Shown here piece by piece: positions 1-8,312 of a stretch of DNA of 64,000 nucleotides. The notes below the pieces were generated by a model. The model searched no databases and was not told the DNA's origin. It saw nothing but the letters and a program-made list of their open reading frames with translations. A program made the translations under genes and the position numbers. Numbering within the stretch: position 1 is the stretch's first letter; the number at the start of each line of letters is the position of its first letter. This stretch comes from Candidatus Gracilibacteria bacterium (GTDB lineage Bacteria > Patescibacteriota > Gracilibacteria > UBA1369 > UBA12473), in NCBI GenBank assembly GCA_041658685.1, contig JBAZZS010000001.1, forward strand, positions 248,001 through 312,000, read 5' to 3'.

Positions 1-690
1 GAAAATCACTTCACCCGGGCCCACATCTCGCACCACTTCAAATCCGAGAATATCGAGGGCCACGGATTCGGAAGAGAAAATATAATCCACGGTTCGACCA
101 TTGTCTCGCTTTCCAAAAATCAGAGGGCGAATCCCATGCGGATCGCGGAAGGCCACCATGCCTTGGCGCGCGATGTACCCCACCGTGCTGTACGACCCTT
201 TGGCACGTTCGGCTACACTTTGGGCCGCATTAAAAATATGCTCGGGTTTGATTTCATCCGGATCTTGGCGCGTGAGCGCTTTTGTGAATAAGTGAAGAAT
301 CACTTCGGCGTCGCAATTGGAGTTTACGAGGCGGTGATCTTTTTCAAAGAGTTCTTTTTTGAGTTCATGCGAATTAAAAATATTTCCATTGTGCCCCAAG
401 GCCACTCCAAACGGCGCTTGTCCCAAAAACGGTTGAGCGTCTTCAACCACCCCGCCTCCGATGGTGGAATAACGGACGTGCGCAATTCCGGCATAACCCA
501 AAAGATGTTTCATGTGTCGCGTATGGAAAATATCTTTGACCAATCCCAATTCTTTTCGCGTATGAAAATGTTCGCCATCGTAAATAATCATCCCTGCGGC
601 GTCTTGTCCTCTGTGCTGCAACATCAATAAACCATCATAGAGTTCTTGAGTCACAAGGTCGTGAGCGTAGATGCCAAGGATTCCGCACAT
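1..690 (-). CDS. purF: Amidophosphoribosyltransferase, N-terminal part (runs off the window)
   Basis: First committed step of purine synthesis: PRPP plus glutamine gives phosphoribosylamine. Only the first 230 codons lie in the window; the frame is open at base 1. The protein starts Met-Cys-Gly-Ile-Leu-Gly, so Cys2 becomes the N-terminal nucleophile of the class II (Ntn) glutamine amidotransferase domain once Met is removed. Further family motifs are LQHRGQDAAG near residue 25, HVRYST near 70, QPF, and HNGNI near 100. The PRPP-binding C-terminal domain is outside the window. It lies 54 bp downstream of folD on the same strand, and both serve purine and one-carbon metabolism. The start is fixed by the catalytic Cys. 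Confidence 0.93.
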   Translation of the reverse strand, partial: MCGILGIYAHDLVTQELYDGLLMLQHRGQDAAGMIIYDGEHFHTRKELGLVKDIFHTRHMKHLLGYAGIAHVRYSTIGGGVVEDAQPFLGQAPFGVALGHNGNIFNSHELKKELFEKDHRLVNSNCDAEVILHLFTKALTRQDPDEIKPEHIFNAAQSVAERAKGSYSTVGYIARQGMVAFRDPHGIRPLIFGKRDNGRTVDYIFSSESVALDILGFEVVRDVGPGEVIF

Positions 691-744
691 GGGAGTTGGG
701 TTTAAAGAATAAAAAATGCTGACTAAAAATCGCGCATTGCTGCG

Positions 745-1605
745 TTAGCCAATAACTGAGGCCTGCAAGCGTCGGCACGCAATCAAAACATTATCAATCA
801 AACACGCGATGGTCATGGGCCCGCACCCTCCCGGAACCGGAGTGATGAAGGACGCCTTTTTCGCCACCGCTTCAAAATCCACATCGCCAACGAGTTTTCC
901 ATTCACACGATTGATCCCCACATCCACCACCACCACGCCTTCTTTTACCATGTCTGCGGTGATGAGGCCGGCTTTTCCCACCGCCACCACCAGGATATCG
1001 GCGCGCCGCGTATGACTCGCAAGATCTTTTGTGAATTTATGACAGGTCGTGACCGTGGCATTTCGATTGAGAAGCATGAGTGAAACCGGTTTCCCCACAA
1101 GATTGCTGTGTCCCACCACCACCACTTCTTTTCCTTCCACCGAGATTTTGTAGTACTCGAGCATTTTGATCACACCTTTGGGCGTGGCAGGAACCAAGGA
1201 TTCGAACGATGCGGAAAGCGCCAATTTGCCCATGTTGTAGGCATGAAACCCATCTACATCTTTTTTCGGTTGAATCGCGCGAATCACAAGCGGCGTCTCG
1301 ACCGAAGCGGGGAGCGGCAGCTGCACCAAAATCCCGTGAATGTCTTCGCGAGTGTTCAATTCTTCAATGGTCTCGATGAGTTTTTCGGTCGTGACAGAAG
1401 TCGGGAAATTGAGTCGTTCAAAAAGAATCCCAACTTTTTTGCAATCCTTTTCTTTTTGCGTGACATACGTTAGGCTCGCGGGTTCTTCTCCCACTAAAAG
1501 AACCGCCAATTTGGGTTGGATTCCTTGATCATGCAGTTGTTGGACTTCTCCCTTGGCTTTTTCGAGCATCTCATTCGCGACTTTTCGACCGTCCAAGAGT
1601 TGCAT
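745..1605 (-). CDS. folD: Methylenetetrahydrofolate dehydrogenase / methenyl-THF cyclohydrolase
   Basis: Bifunctional one-carbon enzyme interconverting 5,10-methylene-, methenyl- and 10-formyl-THF in the cytoplasm. At 286 residues it has the normal family length. Visible motifs are YVTQK with the catalytic Tyr47/Lys51 pair, QLPLP at 95-99, KDVDGFH at about 115-121, and the dinucleotide-binding GHSNLVGKP at 165-173. The C-terminal signature reads PGGCGPMT (258-265), with Cys261 where most family members have Val. The ATG has no Shine-Dalgarno; its leader is pyrimidine-rich. It sits between tmk and purF on the same strand and probably shares their transcript. Confidence 0.95.
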   Translation of the reverse strand: MQLLDGRKVANEMLEKAKGEVQQLHDQGIQPKLAVLLVGEEPASLTYVTQKEKDCKKVGILFERLNFPTSVTTEKLIETIEELNTREDIHGILVQLPLPASVETPLVIRAIQPKKDVDGFHAYNMGKLALSASFESLVPATPKGVIKMLEYYKISVEGKEVVVVGHSNLVGKPVSLMLLNRNATVTTCHKFTKDLASHTRRADILVVAVGKAGLITADMVKEGVVVVDVGINRVNGKLVGDVDFEAVAKKASFITPVPGGCGPMTIACLIDNVLIACRRLQASVIG

Positions 1606-1649
1606 AGAGAGAAGAGGGAAGTCAGGGATGAAAGAGACTGTATTGTAAG

Positions 1650-2285
1650 TTATTTTTTCTCTGACTGCAATTTTTTTTCAACGTAAGCCCAGATTCTTGC
1701 GAACGTGTCATCCGGATTGGGCTGAACCTCGACTTTTTGCCACCCGTAACGTTGAGCCAATTCGAGGTGGACCGTGCGGCAGCGGGCGATGAGTTCGTTA
1801 TTGGTTTCGTGAAGGTGCCCTTTTTCCGTGGCTTCGGTGAATCGTTCGCCGTCGAGCAGGATCGCGAGGTCTTCTTTGAGTAAGCCTTCATTGAGAATTT
1901 CGAGTCTGGAAGTTTCAACGCCTTTGGTTGTACCCCACGCAATGCCGGTGCCGATATAATCTTCGGCTACGACGATTTTGCCTTGCTTGAGCCATTGTTC
2001 GATGGTGGGTTGAAATTGCCAGCGGTTCAACACAAACCAGAGTTGAAGTTCTTGCTCAGAAATCGTTTGCGGTTTGCCGGATCGGAGCGCTTGATTGAGA
2101 AAATCCCCGGACGGGGGCACGTCGTACACCGGATATTTCACGCGCACCACGTCAAATCCCTCCTGTTTTAGCTTTTCCACCAGTCGCAAGGTATGCGTGG
2201 TTTTGCCGATGTTGTTGATGCCGTAGAGGGTGAGGAGACACGGAGCGCAGCGGAGTGTCCGATTTTGAATTTTCTTGTATTTCAT
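1650..2285 (-). CDS. tmk: Thymidylate kinase (divergent)
   Basis: P-loop kinase phosphorylating dTMP to dTDP. The start chosen is the ATG at 2285, giving 211 residues, the usual size; the frame stays open further upstream but there it runs through repeat DNA. The P-loop reads GINNIGKTT (22-30), against GxDGxGKST in most enzymes. The DRY-type motif is EDYIGTGIAWG (about 108-118). The rest fits the family: an LxxLF-like segment with NRW, and a late helix. Residues about 9-16 are encoded by a small palindromic element (2237-2259), so either the element has inserted into the 5' end or translation starts later. It follows dut closely, a sensible pairing for dTTP supply. Confidence 0.8.
   Translation of the reverse strand: MKYKKIQNRTLRCAPCLLTLYGINNIGKTTHTLRLVEKLKQEGFDVVRVKYPVYDVPPSGDFLNQALRSGKPQTISEQELQLWFVLNRWQFQPTIEQWLKQGKIVVAEDYIGTGIAWGTTKGVETSRLEILNEGLLKEDLAILLDGERFTEATEKGHLHETNNELIARCRTVHLELAQRYGWQKVEVQPNPDDTFARIWAYVEKKLQSEKK
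2237..2259. repeat. Small palindromic element inside the tmk 5' coding region
   Basis: Arms GACAC (2237-2241) and GTGTC (2255-2259) enclose an alternating GAGCG/CGGAG core. It belongs to the dispersed family also seen near 2490, 6098, 7159, 16983, 44893 and 52986. It lies in frame within tmk upstream of the P-loop. Confidence 0.6.
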
Positions 2286-2370
2286 ATTTTTTGAACAATG
2301 ACGAATGAATAATGACCAATGATGCGTGTCACCCTGAGCTTGTCGAATGGGTGACTTAAGGGAAGAAATT

Positions 2371-2412
2371 CGGGGAAGTTCACTTCGCTCACGCATGGAG
2401 CGTAGCGGAATG
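2371..2412. repeat. Degenerate palindromic element (CTCACTTCG family)
   Basis: Contains a TCGGGGAAGTTCACTTCGCT run followed by a CATGGAGCGTAGCGG-like half. It resembles the intergenic elements at 44884-44917 and 52979-53009, but one arm has decayed. It lies in the 209-bp gap between dut and tmk. Confidence 0.45.
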
Positions 2413-2434
2413 CGCTTGAGAAGACGATTGAATG

Positions 2435-2503
2435 TCAGCGAATTATTGAAAATTCAACATGTGGCTGAAAATGAGGCATTTTCCTCAAGGACACTCACTT
2501 CGT
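2435..2503 (+). repeat. 69-bp dispersed repeat, copy A
   Basis: Matches 52898-52966 at 66 of 69 positions, same strand. It contains an inner hairpin (GAAAATG...CATTTTC) and ends in the CTCACTTCG palindrome core. A decayed third copy can be traced on the minus strand at 7067-7112. This copy runs into the last codons of dut. Confidence 0.8.
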
Positions 2504-2510
2504 TCGTGTC
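2490..2510. repeat. Palindromic element forming the dut stop codon
   Basis: Arms GACAC (2490-2494) and GTGTC (2506-2510). Read on the minus strand it encodes the last residues and the TGA stop of dut. The same element supplies an identical QTRTK-stop ending to the large PKD protein at 16994. Confidence 0.7.
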
Positions 2511-2947
2511 TGGTCCGTACTCCCAAACCCGCCCCGGCTTTCTTTTTTGATCTCCGTGACTTCTTCCCACTCGAATTTATCGATGCGCACAAAAACACCT
2601 TGCGCGATTTTTTCACCGCGCTCGACTGTGACCGCGTCCTGCGAAAAGTTGTAAACCTGAATTTTTACCTCATCTTTGGGCCCGCAATAATCGTGATCAA
2701 TGATGCCGAACCCGTGCGGCTGCGTGAGGCCTTTTTTGCGCGGCGTGCTGCTGCGGGAAGCGACCGCCAACATGTATCCGCGCGGCACTTCCACAATCAC
2801 ATTCGAAGGAATGAGCGCAATGGTTTGAGGCGCGAGGGTCGTGGTTTCGCGCGCGATCAAATCAAACCCAACCGACCCGTCGGTTTCATACACGGGCAGG
2901 GGAAGGGCGGGATCGATGCGTTGGATGCGGACTTTAAGAGGAGTCAT
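2495..2947 (-). CDS. dut: dUTP diphosphatase (dUTPase)
   Basis: Hydrolyses dUTP to dUMP and pyrophosphate, keeping uracil out of DNA and feeding dTMP synthesis; a trimeric cytoplasmic enzyme. All five family motifs are present in order: GSVGFDLIA (about 26-34), SRSSTPRKKGL (about 64-74), GIIDHDYCGPKDEVKI (about 80-95), RGEKIAQGVF (about 109-118) and SRGGFGST near the C-terminus. The catalytic Asp lies in motif 3. The 150-residue length is typical. The final QTRTK and stop come from a dispersed palindromic repeat placed just after motif 5, so the natural C-terminus has probably been replaced. It is upstream of tmk on the same strand. Confidence 0.96.
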   Translation of the reverse strand: MTPLKVRIQRIDPALPLPVYETDGSVGFDLIARETTTLAPQTIALIPSNVIVEVPRGYMLAVASRSSTPRKKGLTQPHGFGIIDHDYCGPKDEVKIQVYNFSQDAVTVERGEKIAQGVFVRIDKFEWEEVTEIKKESRGGFGSTDQTRTK

Positions 2948-2986
2948 GGTTGAATTGTAATGGAGAGAAGAGGGGAAGACAAACCG

Positions 2987-3943
2987 TTAGGCATTAAAGA
3001 ATCCTAGGTATATCAATTGTCTGACTATAAATTGATATGCTCTGTAAACGTTTTCCCAGTCAAGTATTGCCCAATCTTTAACTTTTAATTTTCCGCTTAT
3101 AATATCATCAAAATTTGTTGTATAGGAGGATTGCCCTTTGTAATGATATTTATCAGTTTTTATCTCTTTTAATGTTTCTTGAAAAATATTCAATTGCTTT
3201 GAACGGTGTGTGTATTCTATCCGCGCTGTACTATTTAAAGTTTTATTAATTATCGTAATTAGATCTATGTCTTTTTGATTTGTTATCCCTTTTTCTCTCA
3301 ATATTCGTTCTAAAAAAACTTCTCGTTTTTCTTTGTATTTATTTTGTTTGCACCAGTAGCATTTTTTACCTTTTGGTTGTCCAATTATTGTTTCAAATAC
3401 AGTTTGTAGTTGTGCGATTTTTTGGAAAAAATTGGGATAAAGTGGATGATTACTTCCAATGGTATATAAAAATAGATCAATAATATCTTTGAATTTATCA
3501 TTTTTTTTATATTGTTCATCGAATGTCTTTTGAAATTCATTGAAATTTATAGTGTTCCAAAGTTTGGTCTGCTCGAATTTTATTTCCCCAAAATCAATTG
3601 TAAAACAACCTTTATTTTCTCCATATTTTTCCTTAATTTTTGCTTCTACATCTTGGGTCTTATCACATTTAATCGTGAATGATTGTTGTTTTTGAAGCAA
3701 TGATAAGTAGTATAAATTATAAATTCTGCAATCTAGGAATAAAAACTGATAAAAGAAAACGAAAAGGTAAATATCGTTTTGAATCTTTTCGAATTTTTTA
3801 TCTGATAAAAATATTATTTTTTGATCGTCACCTTCTAGGAAATTACAATCTTTAGTCGCCCCCATAATCCAATTATCACCTAGCGGAAAAATATTTTTTG
3901 GTTGATATAGAATCCCCTTAAGTTCAAAACAGGTAATATCCAT
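2987..3943 (-). CDS. Hypothetical protein, A/T-rich orphan
   Basis: 318 residues; I do not recognise the family. It is rich in Lys, Ile, Phe, Asn and Tyr, and its DNA is visibly more A/T-rich than the flanking dut and MBL-hydrolase genes, which suggests recent acquisition. Visible features are an aromatic stretch near residues 55-80 (YLFVFFYQFLF), a CYWC pair near residue 196 followed by a basic helix, and a Tyr/Phe-rich C-terminus. There is no signal peptide and no clear catalytic motif. It lies 39 bp after dut's start and 9 bp before the MBL gene's end, all on the minus strand. It could belong to a defence or mobile gene set, but nothing in the sequence proves it. Confidence 0.7.
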   Translation of the reverse strand: MDITCFELKGILYQPKNIFPLGDNWIMGATKDCNFLEGDDQKIIFLSDKKFEKIQNDIYLFVFFYQFLFLDCRIYNLYYLSLLQKQQSFTIKCDKTQDVEAKIKEKYGENKGCFTIDFGEIKFEQTKLWNTINFNEFQKTFDEQYKKNDKFKDIIDLFLYTIGSNHPLYPNFFQKIAQLQTVFETIIGQPKGKKCYWCKQNKYKEKREVFLERILREKGITNQKDIDLITIINKTLNSTARIEYTHRSKQLNIFQETLKEIKTDKYHYKGQSSYTTNFDDIISGKLKVKDWAILDWENVYRAYQFIVRQLIYLGFFNA

Positions 3944-3952
3944 TATTGTTTT

Positions 3953-4633
3953 TTAGGTTAGGGTTTTCAACGAATTCCTACATCCCCCGCACCCCTTCTC
4001 CAGCTTCTCCACCGGCCACCTTTCCAGCAACCCTTCCAGCTCCTTTTTCACCTCCCCGCGAATCACCCGCCCGTGCCCGGGCACGATCACGTCCCCGGAT
4101 TGAAAAACCACCTTCATGTTTTCAAAAAACGTTTTTTTATTCTCCGCCGAAAGCGGCGCCTCTTGCCGAATAAAATCCTCGCGCACCGCATCACCCGCCA
4201 GCACCCACGTTTCCCCGTCGCAACGATAAATCAAACTCATGTCCGACCCGGTGTGCCCCGGCGTTTTGAGAGTTTTGAGAAAAGAGGGGAGCAACCGCAG
4301 GTCCGGATTGGGATAAATATCGACCGATCCGTTGGGAAAAATCGTGGCATTGTAGGTGTGAATGAGCGCGGTTTTTGCAAAAAGATAATCATTGAAGCAG
4401 TGATCGAGGTGATAATGGCTGTTAAAAACGTGATGAATGTCTTTGGGGGCGAGTCCGCGTTTTTTCAACTCAGCCACCAGGAGGTCGGCGTATGCCATGG
4501 AACTAGTATCAAACAAAATATTGAGCCCGCCCTTCCGAATGAGCGTGACACTGCTCCGAAGCGGCTCGATGTGATAATGCCCGTCCGGGAAGAATTGATT
4601 CTCGTGCAGGCCTTCGAATAAGACGTCGATCAT
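3953..4633 (-). CDS. Metallo-beta-lactamase-fold hydrolase
   Basis: 226-residue MBL-fold metalloenzyme. The metal motif HYHLDH gives His73, His75, Asp77 and His78. Further ligands are His127 in TPGHTGSD, Asp148 in LAGDAV, and the late PGHGRVI near residue 202. This is the full two-metal ligand set, so it should be active. There is no signal peptide, so it is probably cytoplasmic. The HxHxDH/PGHT/GD/PGHG arrangement is that of glyoxalase II-like and MBLAC1-like hydrolases, but the substrate cannot be told from sequence. A CxGC cluster near the C-terminus (GCGGC) is unusual and could bind an extra metal. Confidence 0.85.
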   Translation of the reverse strand: MIDVLFEGLHENQFFPDGHYHIEPLRSSVTLIRKGGLNILFDTSSMAYADLLVAELKKRGLAPKDIHHVFNSHYHLDHCFNDYLFAKTALIHTYNATIFPNGSVDIYPNPDLRLLPSFLKTLKTPGHTGSDMSLIYRCDGETWVLAGDAVREDFIRQEAPLSAENKKTFFENMKVVFQSGDVIVPGHGRVIRGEVKKELEGLLERWPVEKLEKGCGGCRNSLKTLT

Positions 4634-5038
4634 ACCCTTACCATAGCAAAATCGGCGAAGGCTTCAAAATTAAAAAGTCTTACAGGCACACAACGCAGCG
4701 GGGGAGGGCACGGAGCAAAATGGCGGAGCGAGAGACACTCGACTTTCAGTCAACACGGCAGGCAGTATCGATGGCGGATTTCTTGAAAATAATGTTACCG
4801 CCCAGACTACCTTCGATGCCCCTCACGCCCACTCGCAAAATTGTGTATAAAAAATTTGTTCAAAGTGAGGGAAAATGAAGCAAAAATGGAAGGAAATTAG
4901 CGACGGAAAACCTGACGAAAGGTGAATATATACTCACCTGCCAGTTTTGTCACGTTAAAATGATAATTTTGATCTGGAATTCTAATATTTTAGTGGTAAA
5001 TTTTAGATGCTAAAAAGCAACATTTAATCTTCCTTTTT
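4634..5038. other. 405-bp intergenic region
   Basis: Divergent region between the MBL gene (minus) and the first HNH gene (plus). It holds a GGAGCG/GAGACAC-rich stretch at about 4705-4740 resembling the small palindromic elements, a 34-codon open frame ending at 4850 with the look of a decayed secreted-protein fragment, and a perfect inverted repeat AGGTGA...TCACCT at 4920-4939. No convincing gene or clear promoter was found. Confidence 0.5.
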
Positions 5039-6097
5039 ATGACTTTATTGACCCCCAAAAAACATTCAGAAAAATTTAATCAGGCACGTAACGAAGCGAA
5101 GTATAATTTCCCGCATTTTTTGCCCCCCGCTCCTCTTTCTACAACCGCCCCAAAATCCTCTCCCTCCACGTCCTCTTCAGACGATTTCGTCCATCAAAAT
5201 TTTGTCGATTACGGCCGCAACGCCAAAGAATGGCTTCGCAAATGTGCCCTTCTTCTCCCCGAAATAAATCGAAGACAGATTTGGAAAAAGAAAGGATTTT
5301 CGAATATTTTTGAGTATGCGGGAAAACTGGCCGGGATGAGCAAATCGTCGGTCAAAGATGCTCTTCGAATCATGAGAAAAGTCGAAGACAAACCCGCTCT
5401 CCGTAAAGTGATCGAAGAAAAGGGAATTCAGAGTGTGAAACCAGTGATCGCGATCGCGACGCCTGAAACCGCTGAATTTTGGGCAGAAAAGGCACGAATT
5501 ATGAGCAAAAATACGCTCGAAACCTATGTTCACGAATACAGATTAGAGTGGCTTCCTAGGACGCCGGGCCAATCTGAAAAAGACATTAACTCTCAGGCCA
5601 CCCATTCGGCCCAACCTATAGAAATGAAAATTATCTCTATGAGTCTTTCCCCCGACGTTGTCGCGGAGCTCGAAAAACTAAAGGGCAAAGGCGACTGGAA
5701 TACCCTCATGCGTGAACTTTTACAGCTCCGAAAAGAAAAACTCGAATTCGAAAAACCGAAACCCGTCGAAACTCCCTCGCGTCACATTCCTGCAAAAGTA
5801 AAGAAATTTGCGATCGAGAAGACGCGTGGCCAGTGCGCTTATCCCGGCTGTACAAAACCTTATAAAATTCTCCACCACACCCAACGATTCGCGCTTGATC
5901 CTGTGCATGACCCTGATCATCTCATCCCGTTGTGTGAAGCGCATGAGCACCTTGCGCACCACGGGCTCATCGCCAATGAAGACCGCGCGCCGGATGAATG
6001 GGGGATTTTGCTGGAACCTAACTGGTATGACTTTAAACAAGTTATCGATAAAAAAGTGACTGAATACAGGAATGAAAATATGAAATGCGGGGGATAG
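5039..6097 (+). CDS. HNH endonuclease-domain protein, paralogue 1
   Basis: 352 residues. After a low-complexity Pro/Ser-rich start, residues about 53-170 form a helical domain that is clearly homologous to residues about 12-126 of the protein at 34913-35746 (shared EYAGKLAG, ATPE and MSK motifs). A linker leads to a C-terminal HNH domain with Cys266/Cys271, His279-His280, His294, Cys299 and a His-rich end at 302-308. The two Cys pairs fit a zinc-stabilised HNH fold. It is probably a DNA endonuclease; target unknown. The last codons and stop lie in a small palindromic repeat. No Shine-Dalgarno precedes the ATG. Confidence 0.8.
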   Translation: MTLLTPKKHSEKFNQARNEAKYNFPHFLPPAPLSTTAPKSSPSTSSSDDFVHQNFVDYGRNAKEWLRKCALLLPEINRRQIWKKKGFSNIFEYAGKLAGMSKSSVKDALRIMRKVEDKPALRKVIEEKGIQSVKPVIAIATPETAEFWAEKARIMSKNTLETYVHEYRLEWLPRTPGQSEKDINSQATHSAQPIEMKIISMSLSPDVVAELEKLKGKGDWNTLMRELLQLRKEKLEFEKPKPVETPSRHIPAKVKKFAIEKTRGQCAYPGCTKPYKILHHTQRFALDPVHDPDHLIPLCEAHEHLAHHGLIANEDRAPDEWGILLEPNWYDFKQVIDKKVTEYRNENMKCGG

Positions 6098-6125
6098 GAC
6101 ACTTCGCTTCGTGCGTGGTGTCTGG
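6085..6125. repeat. Palindromic element at the 3' end of the HNH gene
   Basis: Starts AAATGCGGGGG, as several other copies do, then GACAC...GTGTC around a CTTCGCTTCGTGCG core. It supplies the last codons (MKCGG) and the TAG stop of the HNH gene. Confidence 0.6.
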
Positions 6126-6183
6126 TGGTGGATGAGAGGGCCATGGAACAGAATGTTCGGCTAAAGATTCCTTGTGCACGACT

Positions 6184-6220
6184 CAAAAAAAGCCCCGGAT
6201 ATAATCCGAGGCTTTTTATT
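6184..6220 (+). terminator. Rho-independent terminator (works on both strands)
   Basis: Stem AGCCCCGGAT / ATCCGAGGCT with a TATA-type loop, flanked by A6 on the left and TTTTTATT on the right. It ends the HNH gene on the plus strand and could stop minus-strand read-through after rplA. Confidence 0.85.
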
Positions 6221-6273
6221 GTATAAAAAATTTATTCAACGAAACGAAAAAGGGGGTGAAGAAACTCAATTAA

Positions 6274-6308
6274 AAATCCCCTTAATTGTTTTAAAGGGGA
6301 TTTAAATT
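6274..6308 (-). terminator. Terminator of the rplA operon
   Basis: Perfect stem AAATCCCCTT / AAGGGGATTT. Read on the minus strand it is followed by a T-rich tail (TTTTTAATTG). It lies 32 bp past the rplA stop, so the operon ends after L1 and rplJ/rplL are not cotranscribed here. Confidence 0.8.
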
Positions 6309-6339
6309 TACGCAGTAATTTACTCAACAATCGTGTCTG

Positions 6340-7032
6340 TTATTTAAAGTACGGCAAAATATCAAATCTGATCCCGGGCCCCATGGTGGTGGCCAAGGAC
6401 GCGGTTTTGATAAAATTGCCTTTGGCTCCGGCAGGGCGGGCCGCCACAATCGCTTTCACGTACGTTTCAAGGTTTTCCTTGATTTGAGCCTCGGTGAACG
6501 ACACTTTTCCAATCGCATTGTGCAAGTTGGCACCCTTATCATTACGGAATTCGACTTTTCCTTTTTTCACTTCCGCGATGGTCTTGGTAATGTCGGTGGT
6601 CACAGTGCCGGCCTTGGGATTCGGCATTAAACCTTTTTGTCCCAAAGTGCGGGCCACTTTTCCGAGTTTTTTCATCATTTCGGGTTGAGCAATGGCCACA
6701 TCGAAATCGAGCCAACCTTTATTGATTTCCTCAATGAGGTCTTCGGATCCGGCCTTTAAAGCTCCGGCAGCCATGGCTTCTTTGACATGACTTTCATCCA
6801 CAAAAGCGATCACGCGAGACTCTTTCCCTGTTCCATGGGGGAGTGACACGGTGCTTCGCAAAGTTTGATCCGCTTGGGCAGGATCGATGGTGAGATGCAT
6901 GTGGACTTCCACGGTTGCATCAAATTTAGAAGGGGACGTTTGTTTGATCAACGTCGCGGCTTCTTCGAGGGTGTAAACCTTATTGGTTTTGATTTTTTCG
7001 AGCACAGCTCGATACTTTTTGCCGTGTGGCAT
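6340..7032 (-). CDS. rplA: 50S ribosomal protein L1
   Basis: Ribosomal protein of the L1 stalk, which moves deacylated tRNA at the E site; in many bacteria it also represses its own operon. 230 residues, full length. It starts MPHGKKYR and carries the L1 signature around GQKGLMPNPKAGTVT (about 130-144), the VEFRNDKGANLHNAIGK segment, and the terminal TMGPGIRFD. It is the last gene of a minus-strand unit secE-nusG-(membrane gene)-rplK-(membrane gene)-rplA and is followed by a strong terminator. No Shine-Dalgarno; the leader is CCCCCATTTTT before ATG. Confidence 0.98.
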   Translation of the reverse strand: MPHGKKYRAVLEKIKTNKVYTLEEAATLIKQTSPSKFDATVEVHMHLTIDPAQADQTLRSTVSLPHGTGKESRVIAFVDESHVKEAMAAGALKAGSEDLIEEINKGWLDFDVAIAQPEMMKKLGKVARTLGQKGLMPNPKAGTVTTDITKTIAEVKKGKVEFRNDKGANLHNAIGKVSFTEAQIKENLETYVKAIVAARPAGAKGNFIKTASLATTMGPGIRFDILPYFK

Positions 7033-7066
7033 AAAAATGGGGGTTAAGTGGTACAGGTGGCCATAA

Positions 7067-7112
7067 CAGGAGCGAAGCGAGTGTTACCGAGAAGGGACCT
7101 CATTTTCAGTTA
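7067..7112 (-). repeat. Decayed copy of the 69-bp dispersed repeat
   Basis: Read on the minus strand it shows CTGAAAATGAGG, then ACACTCGCTTCGCTCC, the same order as in the repeats at 2435 and 52898, but with much divergence in between. Confidence 0.4.
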
Positions 7113-7158
7113 TAGGATGAATTTTCATCCGTTGGCTGATATTCAGCGGTCTTCCCAG

Positions 7159-7183
7159 ACTCACTTCGCTACGCTTCGTGAGT
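7159..7183. repeat. Palindromic element between rplA and the membrane gene
   Basis: Arms ACTCAC (7159-7164) and GTGAGT (7178-7183) around TTCGCTACGCTTC. A clean member of the dispersed palindrome family, in the 181-bp gap before rplA. Confidence 0.7.
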
Positions 7184-7213
7184 AGCCTCCCACAAAACAA
7201 TAAAACGTTTTGA

Positions 7214-7756
7214 TTATTTCAATTTCCTTGCCCATACAAAATGGGGCAACCAGATCAAGAATCCAAGAATCAACCCGGCCAATCCTTCCGCATAACTGCG
7301 CTTGGTTTGAGCTGAAAAATCCAGTTTGGCTTGATCTGCGGCTCGATCCAAACATTGCGCCAATTCTTCTTCCGAGAGAACCACGGTGGTGCTGGTTACG
7401 GGGTCCCATTTATTGTAGCATTCATAAGAATTCATATATTCATATTCCATCCCAAAAACTTGGGTTTGAAGCACGGTTCGAAGAAGAGTCACTCCATTGA
7501 TCAAAAGCACCACAATTCCCACAAACGCCACCGCATACAGGTAGAACGCCTTGAGATTGGATGAAAAGTTTCGGAACAGACCGCCTGAAGAGAGAGGGTT
7601 CTTCATGAGATAAAGGATTAAAAGGATAAAAGCGATGACCAAACAAACAATAAGAAAAGGGAAGGCAAAAGACAGCAATCGTGGCCATAAAGAATCCGCA
7701 TAATCGAAAGAAGAAATTGCATATCCTCCTTTGGAATCCATCATTTGAATGGGCAT
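7214..7756 (-). CDS. Membrane protein between rplK and rplA
   Basis: About 180 residues, family not recognised. The start at 7756 is chosen because it lies 10 bp beyond the rplK stop; an upstream Met at 7780 would overlap rplK. Three hydrophobic segments are visible: LLSFAFPFLIVCLVIAFILL near residues 30-50, a second near 75-97, and a third near 155-175. A loop between the second and third has two Cys (ECYNKWDP and LAQCLD) that could form a disulfide outside the cell. It resembles small DUF5671-like membrane proteins in layout only. Its place between two ribosomal genes is unusual, and its role is unknown. Confidence 0.75.
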   Translation of the reverse strand: MPIQMMDSKGGYAISSFDYADSLWPRLLSFAFPFLIVCLVIAFILLILYLMKNPLSSGGLFRNFSSNLKAFYLYAVAFVGIVVLLINGVTLLRTVLQTQVFGMEYEYMNSYECYNKWDPVTSTTVVLSEEELAQCLDRAADQAKLDFSAQTKRSYAEGLAGLILGFLIWLPHFVWARKLK

Positions 7757-7766
7757 AAAAACAAGG

Positions 7767-8192
7767 TTAGCCTTCCACATTGACTCCCATACTGCGTGCG
7801 GTTCCCGCCAAAATTTTCACCGCGGCATCCATGTCATTCGCATTCAAGTCTTGCATCTTTTTCTCGGCAATTTCCTCGAGTTGAGCGCGAGTGATGGTGC
7901 CGACTTTATCCTTATTTGGGACACCGGATCCTTTGGGGATTCCGATGGCTTTGCGAATCAAAATCGCGGCAGGCGCCACCTTGGTGATAAAAGTGAAACT
8001 GCGGTCTTCGTACACGGTGACAATCACCGGGACGACCGTATCTCCCATTTCCTTGGTCAAAGCATTGAATTGAGTGCAGAATTCTTGAATTTGCACACCA
8101 TGTTGTCCAAGGGCGGGACCGACCGGAGGTGCGGGGTTTGCTTTACCGGCTGCAATCTGAAGTTTAATCTGAACGAGAACTTTTTTTGCCAT
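7767..8192 (-). CDS. rplK: 50S ribosomal protein L11
   Basis: L11 forms the base of the L7/L12 stalk and the GTPase-associated centre. 141 residues, normal length. The N-terminal domain shows IKLQIAAGKANPAPPVGPALGQHG (residues about 8-31, here described in two halves: KLQIAAGKA and PPVGPALGQ). The C-terminal RNA-binding domain has the signature GTITRAQLEEIAEKKMQDLNA and ends GTARSMGVNVEG. The rplK leader carries two hairpins (8313-8370) that could be a regulatory site. Confidence 0.98.
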   Translation of the reverse strand: MAKKVLVQIKLQIAAGKANPAPPVGPALGQHGVQIQEFCTQFNALTKEMGDTVVPVIVTVYEDRSFTFITKVAPAAILIRKAIGIPKGSGVPNKDKVGTITRAQLEEIAEKKMQDLNANDMDAAVKILAGTARSMGVNVEG

Positions 8193-8312
8193 ATAAAAAT
8201 CGCTAAAAGATCAAAAATAAGGGAATAGAAGCGTGTGTAAATTACAGAAAAAGGCCCCGAGAGTCAAATGGAAATGATGAATGACAAAGATGGCTCTTTG
8301 AGGAGCATTTTA

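Noticed and set aside
2286..2396. 37-residue N-terminal extension of tmk
   Set aside because: The extension is made of repeat-rich DNA; the ATG at 2285 gives the normal thymidylate kinase length.
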